Positions 26,659-38,667 are shown, numbered from the stretch's first letter. The stretch: DNA of 64,000 nucleotides from Chelativorans intermedius (GCF_025398255.1 NZ_JAODNW010000001.1:62001-126000), one strand, 5' to 3'. Numbers and translations: made by a program. Notes: a model not told the origin generated them from the sequence alone.

Positions 26659-28082
26659 CGCTTCTTTGGGACAGCATGGCCCTGGTGGAGGCCACCGGCG
26701 GCCGCCCCATCGGCAACCTGCCCGACGGGGTGACAGGCATTTCGATCGACACCCGGACGATGAAGCCCGGCGAGGCTTTCTTCGCCGTCAAGGGCGAGCG
26801 GTTCGACGGGCACAACTTCACCACCGCCGCCATGGCGGCCGGTGCCGGGCTCGTCGTGGTCTCGGAGGCCAAGCTGCCGGCGCTCGGCCGGCTGGCCATC
26901 CCGAAGGTGGTGGTGCCCGATGTGCGGCAGGCTCTGGAGGGGCTGGCGACGGCAGCGCGTAACCGCACCCGCGCCAGGGTGATCGCGGTCACGGGCTCGG
27001 CCGGCAAGACCACCACCAAGGACATGCTCCGCCATATGCTCGCCAGCGTGGGCAGCGTGCACGCCGCCGACCGTTCCTTCAACAACCATTGGGGCGTGCC
27101 GCTGACGCTGGCCCGCATGCCGGCCGACTGCGACTATGCCGTCTTCGAGATCGGCATGAACCACGCCGGCGAGATCGAGCCCCTGTCGAAGCTGGTCCGG
27201 CCTCATGTGGCGATGATCACCATGATCGCCGCCGCCCATCTCGGCGCCTTCAAGAGCCTCGACGACATCGCCCACGCCAAGGCGGAGATCTTCGCCGGCG
27301 TGGTGCGCGATGGCAATGTGCTGCTCAATCGCGACGATCAGCGCTGGAAGCTGCTGTCGAAGATCGCCGCCGATGCGGGCATCGAGAATGTCTGGAGCTT
27401 CGGCGAGAATGCGCGTTCCCAGTTCCGCCTCGTGAAATGGGAACCGCAGGAGACGGGCTCCACCGTCACCTTCAAGATCGCCGGGCAGGAGCTGGTGGGC
27501 CGCATCGGCGCTCCGGGCCGTCACATGGTGCAGAATGCCCTGGCGGCGGTCGGGGCGGGATATCTGGCCGGCGCCGACCCGGCCAGGCTGCTTCTGGCGC
27601 TTGGCGAGTTTTCGGCCGGGGCGGGGCGCGGCCTGCGCCACGTCCTGCGCCATGGAGACGCCACCTTCACCCTGATCGACGAGAGCTACAACGCCAACCC
27701 CGCCTCCATGCGCGCGGCCATGCAGCTTCTGGCCGCCACGCCAGTGTCGGGCGAGGGGCGGCGCATCGCCGTTCTGGGCGACATGCTGGAACTCGGCCAG
27801 CACTCGGCAAAGCTGCATGCCGCGCTGGCCGATCTGGTCGCCGCCTCCAGCATCGACATCCTTCTCCTCGGCGGTTCCGAGATGAAGGTGCTGGCCGACA
27901 ACCCGCCAGCCGGCCCGCAGGTCGAATATCGGGAGGATGCCGAGGGCCTCAAGCCGCTGCTTCTCAGGATGGTCGGGCCGGGGGATGCCGTGATGATAAA
28001 GTCATCCAAGGGGATCGGCTTTTCCACGCTCGTGGAGGCCCTTCTGGAGCGGTTCCCCGCCGCGGCCACGGAGCACAACTGA
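26655..28082 (+). CDS. murF: MurF, UDP-MurNAc-tripeptide D-Ala-D-Ala ligase
   Basis: A 475-residue Mur ligase that adds D-Ala-D-Ala to complete the UDP-MurNAc-pentapeptide. The P-loop is TGSAGKTT (113-120), with [15 protein letters not shown] and [14 protein letters not shown] as further family marks. The start is GTG at 26655, overlapping the murE stop as GTGA with GGAG upstream; an ATG at 26676 would lose conserved TLLWDS residues. mraY follows after 34 bp. Confidence 0.96.
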   Translation: MTLLWDSMALVEATGGRPIGNLPDGVTGISIDTRTMKPGEAFFAVKGERFDGHNFTTAAMAAGAGLVVVSEAKLPALGRLAIPKVVVPDVRQALEGLATAARNRTRARVIAVTGSAGKTTTKDMLRHMLASVGSVHAADRSFNNHWGVPLTLARMPADCDYAVFEIGMNHAGEIEPLSKLVRPHVAMITMIAAAHLGAFKSLDDIAHAKAEIFAGVVRDGNVLLNRDDQRWKLLSKIAADAGIENVWSFGENARSQFRLVKWEPQETGSTVTFKIAGQELVGRIGAPGRHMVQNALAAVGAGYLAGADPARLLLALGEFSAGAGRGLRHVLRHGDATFTLIDESYNANPASMRAAMQLLAATPVSGEGRRIAVLGDMLELGQHSAKLHAALADLVAASSIDILLLGGSEMKVLADNPPAGPQVEYREDAEGLKPLLLRMVGPGDAVMIKSSKGIGFSTLVEALLERFPAAATEHN

Positions 28083-28116
28083 CAACCCGGCGCGCATCGC
28101 CCGAAGGATATTCGCC

Positions 28117-29199
28117 ATGCTGATGCTCCTCGTAGAATTTGCCGATGAATTTACGGCCTTCAACGTCTTTCGCTACATCACCTTCCGAACCGGCGGGGCG
28201 TTGATCACCGCCGCCTTCATCGTCTTCCTCTTCGGGCCGGCCATCATCAACTCGCTGCGCGTGCGCCAGGGGCGCGGACAGCCCATCCGCGCCGACGGGC
28301 CGCAGACGCATTTCAAGAAGGCGGGCACGCCCACCATGGGCGGGCTGATGATCCTGACTGGCATTCTGGGTTCCGTCCTCCTGTGGGCGAATCTCGGCAG
28401 CATCTATGTGTGGATCGTCTTGATGGTGACGGTGGGTTTCGGCGCCATCGGCTTCTACGACGACTATCTGAAGGTCACGAAGCAGTCGCATCTGGGCTTT
28501 TCCGGCAAGGTGCGCCTGGCGCTTGAGTTTCTCATCGCCGGCCTTGCCGCCTGGCTCATCATGCGGGCCGGCCAGGCGCCGTTCTCCTCCTCGCTCACCT
28601 TCCCCTTCTTCAAGGAGCTGCTGCTCAATCTCGGTCTCTTCTTCATTCCCTTCGCAGCCTTCGTCATCGTCGGCGCCGGCAATGCGGTAAACCTCACCGA
28701 CGGCCTCGACGGGCTGGCCATCGTGCCGGTCATGGTGGCCGCCGCCTCCTTCGGGGTGATCGCCTATCTGTCGGGCAACGCCATCTTTGCCGATTACCTG
28801 CAGATTCACTTCGTGCCGGGCACCGGCGAGCTCGCGGTCATTCTCGGGGCGGTCATCGGTGCCGGCCTCGGCTTCCTGTGGTTCAACGCGCCGCCGGCGG
28901 CCATCTTCATGGGCGACACCGGCTCGCTGGCCCTGGGCGGCCTCATCGGCACCGTCGCCGTGGCCACCAAGCACGAGATCGTGCTTGCCATCATCGGCGG
29001 GCTGTTCGTGGTCGAGATCCTGTCCGTCATCGTTCAGGTCGCGGTCTTCAAGTTGACAGGCAGGCGCGTCTTCCTCATGGCGCCGATCCATCATCACTTC
29101 GAAAAGCTGGGCTGGACGGAAAGCCAGGTCGTCATCCGCTTCTGGATCATCGCCGTCATTCTGGCGCTGATCGGCCTTTCCACGCTCAAGCTGCGCTAG
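28117..29199 (+). CDS. mraY: MraY, phospho-MurNAc-pentapeptide translocase
   Basis: A 360-residue polytopic membrane enzyme with about ten helices. The conserved cytoplasmic loops are visible: GTPTMGG (70-76), [10 protein letters not shown] (113-122, Asp115 and Asp116), [10 protein letters not shown] (192-201) and HHHFEKLGW near the C-terminus. It makes lipid I from UDP-MurNAc-pentapeptide and undecaprenyl phosphate. The length matches the family exactly. murD begins 14 bp later. Confidence 0.97.
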   Translation: MLMLLVEFADEFTAFNVFRYITFRTGGALITAAFIVFLFGPAIINSLRVRQGRGQPIRADGPQTHFKKAGTPTMGGLMILTGILGSVLLWANLGSIYVWIVLMVTVGFGAIGFYDDYLKVTKQSHLGFSGKVRLALEFLIAGLAAWLIMRAGQAPFSSSLTFPFFKELLLNLGLFFIPFAAFVIVGAGNAVNLTDGLDGLAIVPVMVAAASFGVIAYLSGNAIFADYLQIHFVPGTGELAVILGAVIGAGLGFLWFNAPPAAIFMGDTGSLALGGLIGTVAVATKHEIVLAIIGGLFVVEILSVIVQVAVFKLTGRRVFLMAPIHHHFEKLGWTESQVVIRFWIIAVILALIGLSTLKLR

Positions 29200-29213
29200 G
29201 GCTGTCGGGCACC

Positions 29214-30632
29214 ATGGATCACCATCCCATGATCGCCGCCTCCACCTTCGCAGGAAAGCACGTTGCCGTCTTCGGCCTCGGCGGCTCGGGCCTTGCCTCG
29301 GCGCGCGCGCTGGCAGAGGGCGGGGCGCATGTGCTTGCCTGGGACGACAACCCGCAGCGCGTTGAGGAGGCGCGGATGGCGGGTGTCGAGACGGGCGACC
29401 TGCGCGAGGCCGACTGGCGCCGTTTCTCGACGCTGCTGCTGGCGCCCGGCGTGCCGCTCACCCATCCGCGCCCGCACTGGAGCGTGGAGCTGGCGCGCGC
29501 TGCGGGGGTGGAGGTCATCGGCGACATCGAGCTGTTTGCCCGCGAGCGGCGGGCGCGGGCGCCGCAGGCGCCGTTCATCGCCATCACCGGCACCAACGGC
29601 AAGTCCACCACCACGGCGCTCATCGCCCATGTGCTGCGCGCCAGCGGCCGCGATGTGCAGATGGGCGGCAATATCGGCCGCGCCGTCATGACGCTGGAGC
29701 CGCCGGCCGCGCAGCGCCACCATGTGATCGAGTGCTCTTCCTATCAGATCGACTTGGCGCCAAGCCTCGATCCGTCCGTCGGCGTCCTGCTCAACCTTTC
29801 GCCCGATCATCTGGACCGTCACGGCACGATGGAGGCCTATGCGGCGGTCAAGGAGCGGCTGGTGGCCGGCAGCGGCACGGCCATCGTCGGCATGGATGAC
29901 GCCCATAGCCGCGCCATCGCCGCGCGACTGCGCGAGGCGGGGCGGCGGGTCGTGCCCATCTCCGCCGGCCAGACGCTGGAAGATGGGTATTTCGCGCGCG
30001 AGAACGCGCTGATGCGCGCCGCCGCCGGCGAGGTCGAAAGGCTGTTCTCGCTGGACGGCATGGGCGCGCTGCGCGGCCAGCACAACGCGCAGAACGCGCT
30101 CGCCGCCCTTGCCGCCTGCCTCGGCTGCGGCCTGTCGGTGGAGGAGGTGCGCGCCGGGCTGCAGAGCTTCCCCGGCCTTGCCCACCGCATGGAGCAGGTG
30201 GCGCGGCGGGGCAACGTTCTCTTCGTCAACGATTCCAAGGCCACCAATGCCGATGCGGCAGCGCGCGCCCTTGCCAGCTTCTCGCGCATCTACTGGATTG
30301 CGGGCGGCCTGCCCAAGGAGGGGGGCATCGGCAGCCTCAGCCCCTTCTTCGGGCGCATCGCCAAGGCATATCTGGTTGGCGAGGCCGCGCCCGCTTTCGC
30401 CGCCACCTTGGGGGAGGCGACGGAATACGAGATTTCGGGTACCATCGCGGCGGCCGTGGAACACGCCGCGCGGGATGCGGCCGGCGATCCCGCGGGCGAA
30501 GCGGTAGTACTGCTGTCGCCGGCCTGTGCGAGTTTCGACCAGTTCCGTAATTTCGAGGTGAGGGGAGAGGCGTTCCGCGCGGCGGTGCTTTCGCTGCCCG
30601 GTGTCACGCCACTCGGGGAGAGCAGGACATGA
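29214..30632 (+). CDS. murD: MurD, UDP-MurNAc-L-Ala:D-Glu ligase
   Basis: A 472-residue Mur ligase. The N-terminal [14 protein letters not shown] is the UDP-binding fold, the P-loop is TGTNGKST (125-132), and [13 protein letters not shown] and [15 protein letters not shown] are MurD marks. It adds D-glutamate to UDP-MurNAc-L-Ala. The start may be 29214 (MDHHPM) or the ATG at 29229. Its TGA overlaps the ftsW ATG. Confidence 0.96.
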   Translation: MDHHPMIAASTFAGKHVAVFGLGGSGLASARALAEGGAHVLAWDDNPQRVEEARMAGVETGDLREADWRRFSTLLLAPGVPLTHPRPHWSVELARAAGVEVIGDIELFARERRARAPQAPFIAITGTNGKSTTTALIAHVLRASGRDVQMGGNIGRAVMTLEPPAAQRHHVIECSSYQIDLAPSLDPSVGVLLNLSPDHLDRHGTMEAYAAVKERLVAGSGTAIVGMDDAHSRAIAARLREAGRRVVPISAGQTLEDGYFARENALMRAAAGEVERLFSLDGMGALRGQHNAQNALAALAACLGCGLSVEEVRAGLQSFPGLAHRMEQVARRGNVLFVNDSKATNADAAARALASFSRIYWIAGGLPKEGGIGSLSPFFGRIAKAYLVGEAAPAFAATLGEATEYEISGTIAAAVEHAARDAAGDPAGEAVVLLSPACASFDQFRNFEVRGEAFRAAVLSLPGVTPLGESRT

Positions 30633-31783
30633 TCAGCCGCACAGACCGCAGCCTGGTTGCCAATTGGTGGTGGACCGTCGATCGCTGGTTTCTCGCCGCC
30701 TTCCTGCTGCTGATGGGGATCGGGGTGGTGCTCTCCTTCGCCGCCAGCCCGGCGGTGGCCGAGCGGATCGGCCTCGACAGCTTTCACTTCGTCACGCGGC
30801 AAATCGTCTTCATGGTGCCGGCGCTCGTCGCTCTTATCGGCGTCTCCTTCCTCGAGCCGCGCCACATCCGCCGGCTCGCCCTTCTCATGCTCGTCGGTTC
30901 GCTGGTGCTGATGGTCCTCACCCTGTTCGTCGGGATTGAGGTGAAAGGCTCGCGGCGCTGGATCCATCTCTTCGGCCTGTCCATTCAGCCCTCCGAATAT
31001 CTCAAGCCCGCCTTCGTGATCATCTGCGCCTGGCTGTTTGCCGAACACGCGCGCCAGCCGGAGATTCCGGGCAATCTCTTCGCCATGATCCTGCTCGGCC
31101 TCGTCCTCGCGCTGCTCGTCGCTCAGCCCGATCTCGGCCAGACCATCCTGGTGATGGGCACCTGGGGGGCCATGTTCTTCATCGCCGGCCTGCCGTGGCT
31201 GTGGATTGCTGTTCTGGGCGTGCTGGGCGCGGCCGGCGCGGTGGCCGCCTATACCAGCTTCCCCCACGCGGCCGAGCGCATCGACCGCTTCCTGACCGGC
31301 GAGGGCGACACCTACCAGGTGGACATGAGCCTGGAGGCGCTGACGCGCGGCGGCTGGCTGGGCCAGGGGCCGGGAGAGGGCTCGGTCAAGCGCATCCTGC
31401 CGGACAGCCATACCGACTTCGTCTTCGCTGTCGCCGGCGAGGAGTTCGGCATCGTCATGTGTCTGCTCATCCTCGCCATTTTCGCCTTCATCGTGCTGCG
31501 CGGGCTCATGCTGGCGCAGCGCGAGAGCGACGATTTCACCCGCTACGCGCTGTCCGGGCTCGTCATCCTCTTCGGCTTCCAGTCGATCATCAACATGGCG
31601 GTCAATGTGAACCTCATGCCGGCCAAGGGCATGACGCTGCCCTTCATCTCCTATGGCGGCTCGTCGCTGATCGCCATGGCGATTTCCATGGGCTTCGTAC
31701 TGGCCCTCGCCCGGCGGCGGCCGGAGAAGCGCCGGCCCGTCGGCTTCACCAGCATGTCGGGAAGGGCGACGGCGGCCGGCTGA
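30629..31783 (+). CDS. ftsW: FtsW, septal peptidoglycan glycosyltransferase (SEDS)
   Basis: A 384-residue membrane protein with about ten helices. SEDS marks are [20 protein letters not shown], the [11 protein letters not shown] segment, a large periplasmic loop, [20 protein letters not shown], and [10 protein letters not shown] near the end. It polymerises lipid II at the septum together with FtsI. It overlaps murD by 4 bases and ends 1 bp before murG, keeping the lipid II polymerase and its supplier adjacent. Confidence 0.97.
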   Translation: MISRTDRSLVANWWWTVDRWFLAAFLLLMGIGVVLSFAASPAVAERIGLDSFHFVTRQIVFMVPALVALIGVSFLEPRHIRRLALLMLVGSLVLMVLTLFVGIEVKGSRRWIHLFGLSIQPSEYLKPAFVIICAWLFAEHARQPEIPGNLFAMILLGLVLALLVAQPDLGQTILVMGTWGAMFFIAGLPWLWIAVLGVLGAAGAVAAYTSFPHAAERIDRFLTGEGDTYQVDMSLEALTRGGWLGQGPGEGSVKRILPDSHTDFVFAVAGEEFGIVMCLLILAIFAFIVLRGLMLAQRESDDFTRYALSGLVILFGFQSIINMAVNVNLMPAKGMTLPFISYGGSSLIAMAISMGFVLALARRRPEKRRPVGFTSMSGRATAAG

Positions 31784-31784
31784 C

Positions 31785-32915
31785 ATGACGGGCAAGGCGA
31801 AGACCATTCTCCTGAGCGCCGGCGGCACGGGCGGCCATCTCTTCCCGGCGGAGGCGCTGGCGCACGAGCTCATCGCCCGCGGCTGGAGCGTCCATCTGGC
31901 CACGGATGCCCGCGCGCGGCGCTTCGCGGATGCCTTTCCGGCGGAGGCCGTGCATCCCATCGAATCGGCCACGGTCGCGGGGCGCAATCCCGTGGCGCTC
32001 CTGCGTAGCCTGCTTGCCATCTGGCGTGGCGTGCGCCAGGCATCGGCCCTGATCGGCCGGCTGAAGCCTGCCGCCGTCGTGGGATTTGGCGGCTACCCCA
32101 CCCTGCCACCGCTTTTCGCCGCCACGCGGCGGCGCGTGCCCACGCTCGTTCACGAGCAGAACGCCGTGATGGGCCGCGCCAACCGGGCGCTGGCGCGCCG
32201 GGTGACGGCCATTGCCGGCGGCTTCCTGGAAGCGGAGGGGGCCTTCGCCGCCAAGATCGTGAAGACGGGAAATCCCGTGCGCCCGGCCATCATCGAGGCG
32301 GCGAAGACGGCGTACCGCCCGCCGGCGCCGCGCGGCCATTTCCACCTCCTCGTCTTCGGTGGCAGCCAGGGCGCCCGCTTCTTCGGCGAGGTGGTGCCCG
32401 CGGCGGTGCGCCTGCTGCCGGCGGGCGTGCGCGCGCGGCTGAAGGTCGTCCAGCAGGCGCGGCCCGAGGACGAGGCGGCGGTGCGCGCCGCCTATGACGC
32501 ACTGGGCGTTGCCGCAGAGGTTTCCCCCTTCTTCACCGACATGGCCGCCCGGCTGGCGCGGGCGCATTTCGTCATCTCGCGTTCCGGCGCCTCCACCGTC
32601 TCGGAGGTCGCGGTGGTCGGCCGTCCGGCCCTTCTGGTGCCCTATCCCCACGCCCTCGACCACGATCAGGCGGCCAATGCGGCGGCGCTTGCGCGCGCCG
32701 GCGGGGCGGAGATCGTCACCCAGGACAAGCTTTCGCCGCAGCGGCTTGCCGGCATCATCGAAGTCGCGATGGGCGCCCCGGAAAAGCTTGCCGCCATGGC
32801 GCAGGCGGCACGCGGGGTGGGCCGGCCCGACGCGGCTGCGTTGCTTGCCGACCTCACAGAGGCTATTGCCTCGGGAAAGCCCGTGGACAGCATCGTGAAA
32901 GGAGCCCACGCATGA
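31785..32915 (+). CDS. murG: MurG, lipid II synthase (UDP-GlcNAc transferase)
   Basis: A 376-residue GT28 glycosyltransferase. The start has [10 protein letters not shown] (13-22), the G-loop of Mur[12 protein letters not shown] and [12 protein letters not shown] follow, and the C-terminal domain has [10 protein letters not shown] and [20 protein letters not shown]. It adds GlcNAc to lipid I at the inner membrane face to give lipid II. Its stop overlaps the murC start by 4 bases. Confidence 0.97.
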   Translation: MTGKAKTILLSAGGTGGHLFPAEALAHELIARGWSVHLATDARARRFADAFPAEAVHPIESATVAGRNPVALLRSLLAIWRGVRQASALIGRLKPAAVVGFGGYPTLPPLFAATRRRVPTLVHEQNAVMGRANRALARRVTAIAGGFLEAEGAFAAKIVKTGNPVRPAIIEAAKTAYRPPAPRGHFHLLVFGGSQGARFFGEVVPAAVRLLPAGVRARLKVVQQARPEDEAAVRAAYDALGVAAEVSPFFTDMAARLARAHFVISRSGASTVSEVAVVGRPALLVPYPHALDHDQAANAAALARAGGAEIVTQDKLSPQRLAGIIEVAMGAPEKLAAMAQAARGVGRPDAAALLADLTEAIASGKPVDSIVKGAHA

Positions 32916-34309
32916 AGATGCCGCAGACAATCGGGGTCGTGCATTTCATCGGCATCGGCGGCATCGGCATGAGCGGCATCGCCGAGGCCCTCTTCACGCT
33001 GGGCTACAGGGTGCAGGGCTCCGACCAGGTGGAAAACGCCAACGTGGCGCGCCTGCGCGAAAAGGGCATTCCGGTCCATGTCGGCCAGAAGGCGGAAAAT
33101 CTGGGCGAGGCGGAGGTGGTGGTGGTCTCCAGCGCCATCAAGCGCGACAACCCCGAATACCGGGCAGCGCGCGAGCGGCTGTTGCCCATCGTGCGCCGTG
33201 CCGAAATGCTGGCCGAGCTGATGCGCTTCCGGCAGGCCGTCGCCATCGGCGGCACCCACGGCAAGACGACGACCACTTCCATGGTGGGCGCGCTGCTGGA
33301 TGCCGGCGGGCTCGACCCGACGGTCATCAATGGCGGCATCATAAATGCCTACGGCACCAATGCGCGCATGGGCAAGGGCGACTGGATGGTGGTGGAGGCC
33401 GACGAGAGCGACGGCACCTTCCTGAAGCTGCCCGCCGAGATCGCCGTCGTCACCAACATCGACCCGGAGCATCTCGACCACTACGGCTCCTTCGAGAAGG
33501 TGCGCGAGGCGTTCCGCCAGTTCGTCGAGAACGTACCCTTCTACGGCTTCGGTGTCATGTGCATCGACCACCCGGAGGTGCAGGCGCTGGTGCGGCGCAT
33601 CGAGGACCGCCGCATCATCACCTATGGCGAGAACCGCCAGGCCGACGTGCGCTTTGCCAATCATCGCATGGAGGGGGCGGTCTCCGTCTTCGACGTCAGC
33701 ATACGCGGGCTGAAGTCCCGTGAGGTGGAAACCATCGAGGGCCTGCGCCTGCCCATGCCCGGCCGGCACAACGTTTCCAACGCGGTGGCCGCCATTGCGG
33801 TCGCCCATGAGCTGGGCATCCGCGCCGAGGACATCCGCAAGGGGCTTGCCGCCTTTGGCGGCGTGAAGCGGCGTTTCACGCTGACCGGCACCTGGAACGG
33901 CGTGCAGATCTTCGACGATTACGGCCACCATCCGGTGGAAATCCGCGCGGTGCTCAGGGCCGCGCGCGAGGCGACGGACGGGCGCATCATCGCCGTCGCC
34001 CAGCCACACCGCTACACGCGCTTAAGCACCCTGTTCGACGATTTTACCGCCTGCTTCAACGATGCCGACACGGTGCTGGTGGCGCCGGTCTATGCGGCCG
34101 GCGAGGCGCCCATCGAGGGCATCTCCTCGCAGGCGCTGGTGGCCAGCCTGCGCGCTGCCGGCCACCGCGACGCGCGTCTCATCGAAGGGCCGGAGGCCGT
34201 CGCTCCACTGGTGCGCGAGCTCGCCGCGCCGGGCGATTTCGTCATCTTCCTGGGCGCGGGCAGCATCACCCAGTGGGCCTATGCCCTGCCGGGAGAGCTC
34301 GCCACATGA
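32912..34309 (+). CDS. murC: MurC, UDP-MurNAc:L-Ala ligase
   Basis: A 465-residue Mur ligase that starts the stem peptide with L-Ala. The N-terminal [14 protein letters not shown] binds UDP, the P-loop is GTHGKTT (114-120), and [13 protein letters not shown] and [12 protein letters not shown] are family marks. It overlaps murG and murB by 4 bases each, so translation is probably coupled across the three genes. Confidence 0.97.
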   Translation: MKMPQTIGVVHFIGIGGIGMSGIAEALFTLGYRVQGSDQVENANVARLREKGIPVHVGQKAENLGEAEVVVVSSAIKRDNPEYRAARERLLPIVRRAEMLAELMRFRQAVAIGGTHGKTTTTSMVGALLDAGGLDPTVINGGIINAYGTNARMGKGDWMVVEADESDGTFLKLPAEIAVVTNIDPEHLDHYGSFEKVREAFRQFVENVPFYGFGVMCIDHPEVQALVRRIEDRRIITYGENRQADVRFANHRMEGAVSVFDVSIRGLKSREVETIEGLRLPMPGRHNVSNAVAAIAVAHELGIRAEDIRKGLAAFGGVKRRFTLTGTWNGVQIFDDYGHHPVEIRAVLRAAREATDGRIIAVAQPHRYTRLSTLFDDFTACFNDADTVLVAPVYAAGEAPIEGISSQALVASLRAAGHRDARLIEGPEAVAPLVRELAAPGDFVIFLGAGSITQWAYALPGELAT

Positions 34310-35268
34310 GCGGCGCGGCGCTTCTCCAGAAGCTGGGCTCCCGGCTTGCCGGCCTGCGCGGCAGGCTCACGCCCGATGCCGGCATGGACAAGATCACCTG
34401 GTTCCGCGCCGGCGGCCAGGCCGAGGTGCTCTTCCAGCCGCAGGACGAGGAGGACCTCGCGCACTTCCTGCGCGCCGTGCCGGAGGAGATCCCCGTCACC
34501 GTGGTCGGCATCGGCTCCAACCTCCTCGTGCGCGATGGGGGCATCGCCGGCTTCGTCGTGCGCCTGTCGGCCAAGGGCTTCGGCCAGGTGGAGGCGGTCT
34601 CGCCGACGCGCATCCGGGCCGGTGCGGCCATCCCCGACAAGCGCCTGGCTGCCTTCGCGCTGGAAATGGGCATCGGCGGCTTCCACTTCTATCACGGCAT
34701 CCCCGGCGGGCTGGGCGGCGCGCTGCGCATGAATGCCGGCGCCAACGGCGTGGAAACGCGCGAGCGCGTGGTCGAGGTGCGCGCCCTCGACAGGAAGGGC
34801 GAGCTGCATACGCTGTCCAACGCAGCGATGGGCTATGCCTATCGCAAGTCCTCCGCCCCGCCCGATCTCATCTTCACCTCGGCGGTGATGGAAGGCTATG
34901 CGCAGGACGCCGAGGCGATCCGCGCCGCCATGGATGCCGTCCAGCAGCACCGCGAGACGGTGCAGCCGATCCGCGAGAAGACCGGCGGCTCCACCTTCAA
35001 GAACCCGCCGGGCACGTCGGCCTGGAAGGAGATCGACAAGGCGGGCTGCCGCGGGCTCCTCATCGGCGGTGCGCAGATGTCGCCCATGCACTGCAATTTC
35101 ATGATCAACACGGGCACGGCCTCGGGCTACGACCTGGAATATCTGGGCGAGACCGTGCGCGCCCGCGTGCTGGAGACCTCCGGCATCCGCCTGGAATGGG
35201 AGATCAGGCGCATCGGCGCCTTCCGGTCGGGCCATGCGATAGACCCCTTCCTGGGGCGGCTCCTGTAG
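34306..35268 (+). CDS. murB: MurB, UDP-N-acetylenolpyruvoylglucosamine reductase
   Basis: A 320-residue FAD enzyme. The FAD-binding segment [34 protein letters not shown], and the substrate region [12 protein letters not shown] are clear. It reduces the enolpyruvyl group to make UDP-MurNAc, the first committed wall precursor. The ATG at 34306 overlaps murC (ATGA); an in-frame ATG at 34273 lies inside murC and is rejected. The dcw genes are then interrupted by a 217-bp control region before ddl. Confidence 0.97.
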   Translation: MSGAALLQKLGSRLAGLRGRLTPDAGMDKITWFRAGGQAEVLFQPQDEEDLAHFLRAVPEEIPVTVVGIGSNLLVRDGGIAGFVVRLSAKGFGQVEAVSPTRIRAGAAIPDKRLAAFALEMGIGGFHFYHGIPGGLGGALRMNAGANGVETRERVVEVRALDRKGELHTLSNAAMGYAYRKSSAPPDLIFTSAVMEGYAQDAEAIRAAMDAVQQHRETVQPIREKTGGSTFKNPPGTSAWKEIDKAGCRGLLIGGAQMSPMHCNFMINTGTASGYDLEYLGETVRARVLETSGIRLEWEIRRIGAFRSGHAIDPFLGRLL

Positions 35269-35318
35269 CCTCCCGAGAGGCAGCGCACTGCAGATCGTTC
35301 ACATTCTCTTAAAAATTT

Positions 35319-35395
35319 GAATCCGCGGAATCTCAAGGGGTTGCCACAGAATCAACTCTCTGATTCTGTGGTTGCAAGCTTCCCTGATTTGAGTC
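35319..35395. promoter_or_regulatory. cluster of five GANTC sites with an 11-bp inverted repeat before ddl
   Basis: GANTC sites lie at 35319, 35328, 35349, 35362 and 35391. Two of them are in the arms of a perfect inverted repeat, CCACAGAATCA (35344-35354) and TGATTCTGTGG (35361-35371), with a 6-base loop. GANTC is the target of the cell-cycle methylase CcrM of alphaproteobacteria. This is the largest gap inside the cluster and probably drives ddl-ftsQAZ. Confidence 0.65.
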
Positions 35396-35485
35396 GGCGG
35401 TGTGCGCCAGGGGGCTGCTCTGGAGAGAGGGGAAGGATTTCGCAGCGATGGCAAGGCAGGCGCTGCCAGACGGGGGCGATGGCGC

Positions 35486-36412
35486 ATGAAGAAGAAGCAC
35501 GTCGCCGTGCTGATGGGCGGATTTTCCTCGGAGCGGCCGGTCAGCCTGTCCTCCGGTGCCGCCTGCGCCGACGCCCTGGAGGCGGAGGGCTATCGCGTCA
35601 CGCGGGTGGATGTCGATCGCGACATCGGTCGCGTGCTCGGCGAATTGAAGCCTGATGTCGCCTTCAATGCGCTGCATGGCCCCTATGGCGAGGACGGCAC
35701 GATCCAGGGGGTTCTCGAATTTCTTGGCATTCCCTACACCCATTCCGGCGTGCTCGCATCGGCCCTCGCCATGGACAAGGAGCGCGCCAAGACGGTGGCG
35801 CGCGCCGCCGGTGTGCCCGTGGCGCCGTCGCTTGTCGTCAATCGGTTCGACATCGGCGCTCAGCATCCCATGCCGCCGCCCTATGTGGTCAAGCCGGTGG
35901 CGGAGGGCTCCAGTTTCGGTGTCGTGATCGTGCGCGAGGATCAGTCGCATCCGCCGCAGATTCTGGGCTCCTCGGAGTGGCGCTATGGCGAGCGCGTGAT
36001 GGTGGAGCGCTACGTGCATGGGCGCGAGCTCACCTGCGCGGTGATGGGCGAAAGGGTTCTGGGTGTGTGCGAGATCGTGCCGGTGGGGCACGCTTTCTAT
36101 GATTATGACTCGAAATACGTTCCGGGCGGATCAAAACACGAATGCCCAGCAAAAATTTCACCGAATATTTACCAAAAGATTCAGACACTGTCCCTCGCCG
36201 CGCACAAGGCGCTCGGCTGCCGGGGCGTGAGCCGCTCCGACTTCCGCTATGACGATCGGTTTTCGCAAGAGGGGGAGTTGGTCTGGCTGGAGCTCAACAC
36301 GCAGCCGGGCATGACGCCGACGTCCCTGGTGCCGGACATCGCCGCCGAGGCGGGTATCGGCTTTGGTGAACTGTTGAGTTGGATGGTGGAGGACGCGTCG
36401 TGTTCGCGCTGA
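35486..36412 (+). CDS. ddl: D-alanine--D-alanine ligase
   Basis: A 308-residue ATP-grasp enzyme of the DdlB type. Visible marks are [16 protein letters not shown] (10-25), the [16 protein letters not shown] loop, [10 protein letters not shown] and the metal-binding [12 protein letters not shown] near the end. It supplies D-Ala-D-Ala to MurF. The ATG at 35486 is chosen because the family starts with [11 protein letters not shown]; upstream codons are not conserved. A run at 36126-36180 is AT-richer than the rest. The ftsQ start lies inside its last codons. Confidence 0.96.
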   Translation: MKKKHVAVLMGGFSSERPVSLSSGAACADALEAEGYRVTRVDVDRDIGRVLGELKPDVAFNALHGPYGEDGTIQGVLEFLGIPYTHSGVLASALAMDKERAKTVARAAGVPVAPSLVVNRFDIGAQHPMPPPYVVKPVAEGSSFGVVIVREDQSHPPQILGSSEWRYGERVMVERYVHGRELTCAVMGERVLGVCEIVPVGHAFYDYDSKYVPGGSKHECPAKISPNIYQKIQTLSLAAHKALGCRGVSRSDFRYDDRFSQEGELVWLELNTQPGMTPTSLVPDIAAEAGIGFGELLSWMVEDASCSR

Positions 36413-37299
36413 AGTCGGAAAGGGGCAGGCGCCCGGCCGAGGTTGGCCTGGTGCTGCCGCGCTGGCTGCGGCGGCCCGTGCGCATGCTCCGTCGCATTGA
36501 CGTCGAGCGTATGGAGTCGCCGCGTTTCGGCGCCACCATTGCCACCGGTCTGCTGTTTGCGCTCACCGGTCTCTATGGCGGGCTGGCGGGCGGCCACATG
36601 GACGAGGTGATCCGCCAGGCCACCTCGCGCGTCGGCTTTGCCATCGAGAATATCGAGGTGACAGGCAACCGCGAGACCTCGGAAATCGATATCCTGCAGC
36701 GCATCGGCCTCGACGGCTGGACCTCCATGGTGGGGTTCGACGTGCAGGCGGCACGCCTGCGCATTGCGGAGCTTGCCTGGGTGGAGCGCGCCGAGGTGCG
36801 CAAGGTCTATCCGGCCACCCTCGTGGTGAAGATCGTGGAGCGCGAGCCCTTTGCCCTGTGGCAGCGCGACAGCCGCCTTTCCGTGATCGAGCGCGACGGC
36901 GACGTGATCGCGCCGTTCTATGGCGGGCATCTGGCGTCCCTGCCGCTACTCATCGGCGAAGGCGCCAGGGAAGCGGGGCCCGCCTTCGTGGAGCAGGTGG
37001 CGCGCGTGCGCGGGCTTTCTGGGCGCGTGCGCGCCTATATCCGCGTGGCCGACCGGCGCTGGGACCTGCGGCTCGACAACGGGATCACCATCAGGCTGCC
37101 TGAAAGGAACGTCGAGGCAGCGCTGGCGGAGGTGTCGAGGCTCGATGGCCAGTATGCGCTTCTGTCGCGCGACATCGAGTCCGTCGATCTCAGGCTTGCC
37201 GACCGGCTCGTCGTCGCGCTCACGCCGGAGTCGGCGGAGAAGCGCGCGGCGGCCTTCGAGGACATGCTTTCGCAGCGCCGGGGAGGGGCCAGCATATGA
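36400..37299 (+). CDS. ftsQ: cell division protein FtsQ
   Basis: A 299-residue bitopic protein: cytoplasmic tail 1-42, membrane helix about 43-64, POTRA domain ([20 protein letters not shown], from 79) and a beta domain ([33 protein letters not shown]). It scaffolds FtsL and FtsB. The start GTG at 36400 has GGAGG 6 bases upstream and overlaps ddl by 13 bp. ftsA begins within its stop. Confidence 0.94.
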   Translation: MFALKSERGRRPAEVGLVLPRWLRRPVRMLRRIDVERMESPRFGATIATGLLFALTGLYGGLAGGHMDEVIRQATSRVGFAIENIEVTGNRETSEIDILQRIGLDGWTSMVGFDVQAARLRIAELAWVERAEVRKVYPATLVVKIVEREPFALWQRDSRLSVIERDGDVIAPFYGGHLASLPLLIGEGAREAGPAFVEQVARVRGLSGRVRAYIRVADRRWDLRLDNGITIRLPERNVEAALAEVSRLDGQYALLSRDIESVDLRLADRLVVALTPESAEKRAAAFEDMLSQRRGGASI

Positions 37300-38603
37300 A
37301 TTGGCTTCTGGGCGAACGTTCCGCCGCGCCGCGTTCGGGCATCCTCACCGTGCTGGATGTGGGTTCGAGCAAGGTCTGTTGCATCATCGCCAAGCTTCTG
37401 CCGAGCGAAGGCGGCAGGGCGCTTTCCCACCGCACGCACCGCATCCGCGTGATCGGCATCGGCCATCAGAAGTCCGAGGGCGTGAAGTCGGGCGTGATCG
37501 TCGATCTCGACAGGGCCGAGCAGGCGGTGCGCCTGGCGGTCGACGCGGCGGAGCGCATGGCGGGGCTCACCGTCGATTCGCTCATCGTCAACGTCTCGGC
37601 TGGGCGGCTCAAGAGCGAGGTCGCCTCCGCCACCGTCAATCTGGGCGGCCACGAGGTTGCCAAATCGGATGTGAACCGGGTGCTTGCGGCCGGTGCGCGC
37701 CAGGCGCTGAAGGCCGAGCGCGAGGTGGTGCACTCGCTGGCCGTCGGCTTCTCGCTGGATACCGAGCGCGGCATCCGCGATCCGCGCGGCATGATGGGCG
37801 ACACGCTGGGCGTGGATATGCACGTGCTCACCGCCGACAGCGTGCCGCTGCGCAATCTTGAGCTGTGCATCAACCGGGCGCACCTTTCCGTCGAGCGTAT
37901 GGTGGCCACGCCTTATGCCAGCGGCCTTGCGGCGCTGGTCGACGACGAGGCCGAAATGGGCGCGGCCTGCATCGACATGGGCGGCGGCTGCACCACCATC
38001 TCCGTCTTCGTGGAAGGCAAGTTCGTTCATGCCGATGCCCTGCCGGTGGGCGGCCATCACGTGACCATGGATCTGGCGCGCGGGCTGTCGGTGCGGCTGG
38101 AGGATGCGGAGCGGCTGAAGGTGATGCATGGCTCGGCGCTGCCGGCAAGCAACGACGACCGCGATGTCGTCACCATTCAGCCCATGGGCGGCGACGAGGG
38201 CGAGCAGCCCTTGCAGGTGCCGCGTTCGGTCATGACGCGCATCGTGCGTGCGCGCATCGAGGAGACGCTGGAGATGGTGCGCGAGCGGCTCAACCGCTCG
38301 GGCTACGGCCATCTGGTCGGGCGCCGCGTGGTGCTGACGGGCGGCGCCAGTCAGCTCTCCGGTCTGCCGGAGGCGGCGCGGCGGCTCCTGGGCCGTCAGG
38401 TGCGGCTCGGCCGCCCGCTGGGCGTGAAGGGGCTGCCGGAAGCGGCCAAGGGGCCGGCCTTCGCCGCGCCCGTCGGCCTTCTCATCTATCCGCAGGTGGC
38501 GGATTTCGAAAACCGCCCTTCCAGGGGCGGCTTCTTTGCGCGCGCGACGGGGACGGGGGGACGGTTGCAGCGCGTCGGTCAGTGGTTGCGTGAGAGTTTT
38601 TGA
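37296..38603 (+). CDS. ftsA: FtsA, actin-like membrane tether of the Z-ring
   Basis: A 435-residue actin-fold ATPase. The phosphate loops are LDVGSSKVCCI (20-30) and CIDMGGGCTTISVF, with VVLTGGASQLSGLPE as the adenosine motif. The C-terminus RLQRVGQWLRESF is the amphipathic membrane-targeting helix. FtsA links FtsZ filaments to the membrane and recruits late division proteins. It overlaps ftsQ by 4 bases; 64 bp separate it from ftsZ. Confidence 0.97.
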   Translation: MNWLLGERSAAPRSGILTVLDVGSSKVCCIIAKLLPSEGGRALSHRTHRIRVIGIGHQKSEGVKSGVIVDLDRAEQAVRLAVDAAERMAGLTVDSLIVNVSAGRLKSEVASATVNLGGHEVAKSDVNRVLAAGARQALKAEREVVHSLAVGFSLDTERGIRDPRGMMGDTLGVDMHVLTADSVPLRNLELCINRAHLSVERMVATPYASGLAALVDDEAEMGAACIDMGGGCTTISVFVEGKFVHADALPVGGHHVTMDLARGLSVRLEDAERLKVMHGSALPASNDDRDVVTIQPMGGDEGEQPLQVPRSVMTRIVRARIEETLEMVRERLNRSGYGHLVGRRVVLTGGASQLSGLPEAARRLLGRQVRLGRPLGVKGLPEAAKGPAFAAPVGLLIYPQVADFENRPSRGGFFARATGTGGRLQRVGQWLRESF

Positions 38604-38667
38604 CAGGGGACGTGCCCCATAACGGCCGCGGCGGCGAGGCGGCGGACAAGGCGGAAAGGACGAGGAA

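Noticed and set aside
35344-35371. Inverted repeat as terminator of the murB transcript
   Set aside because: The stem is not GC-rich and has no T tract after it. The GANTC content in both arms fits a regulatory role better.
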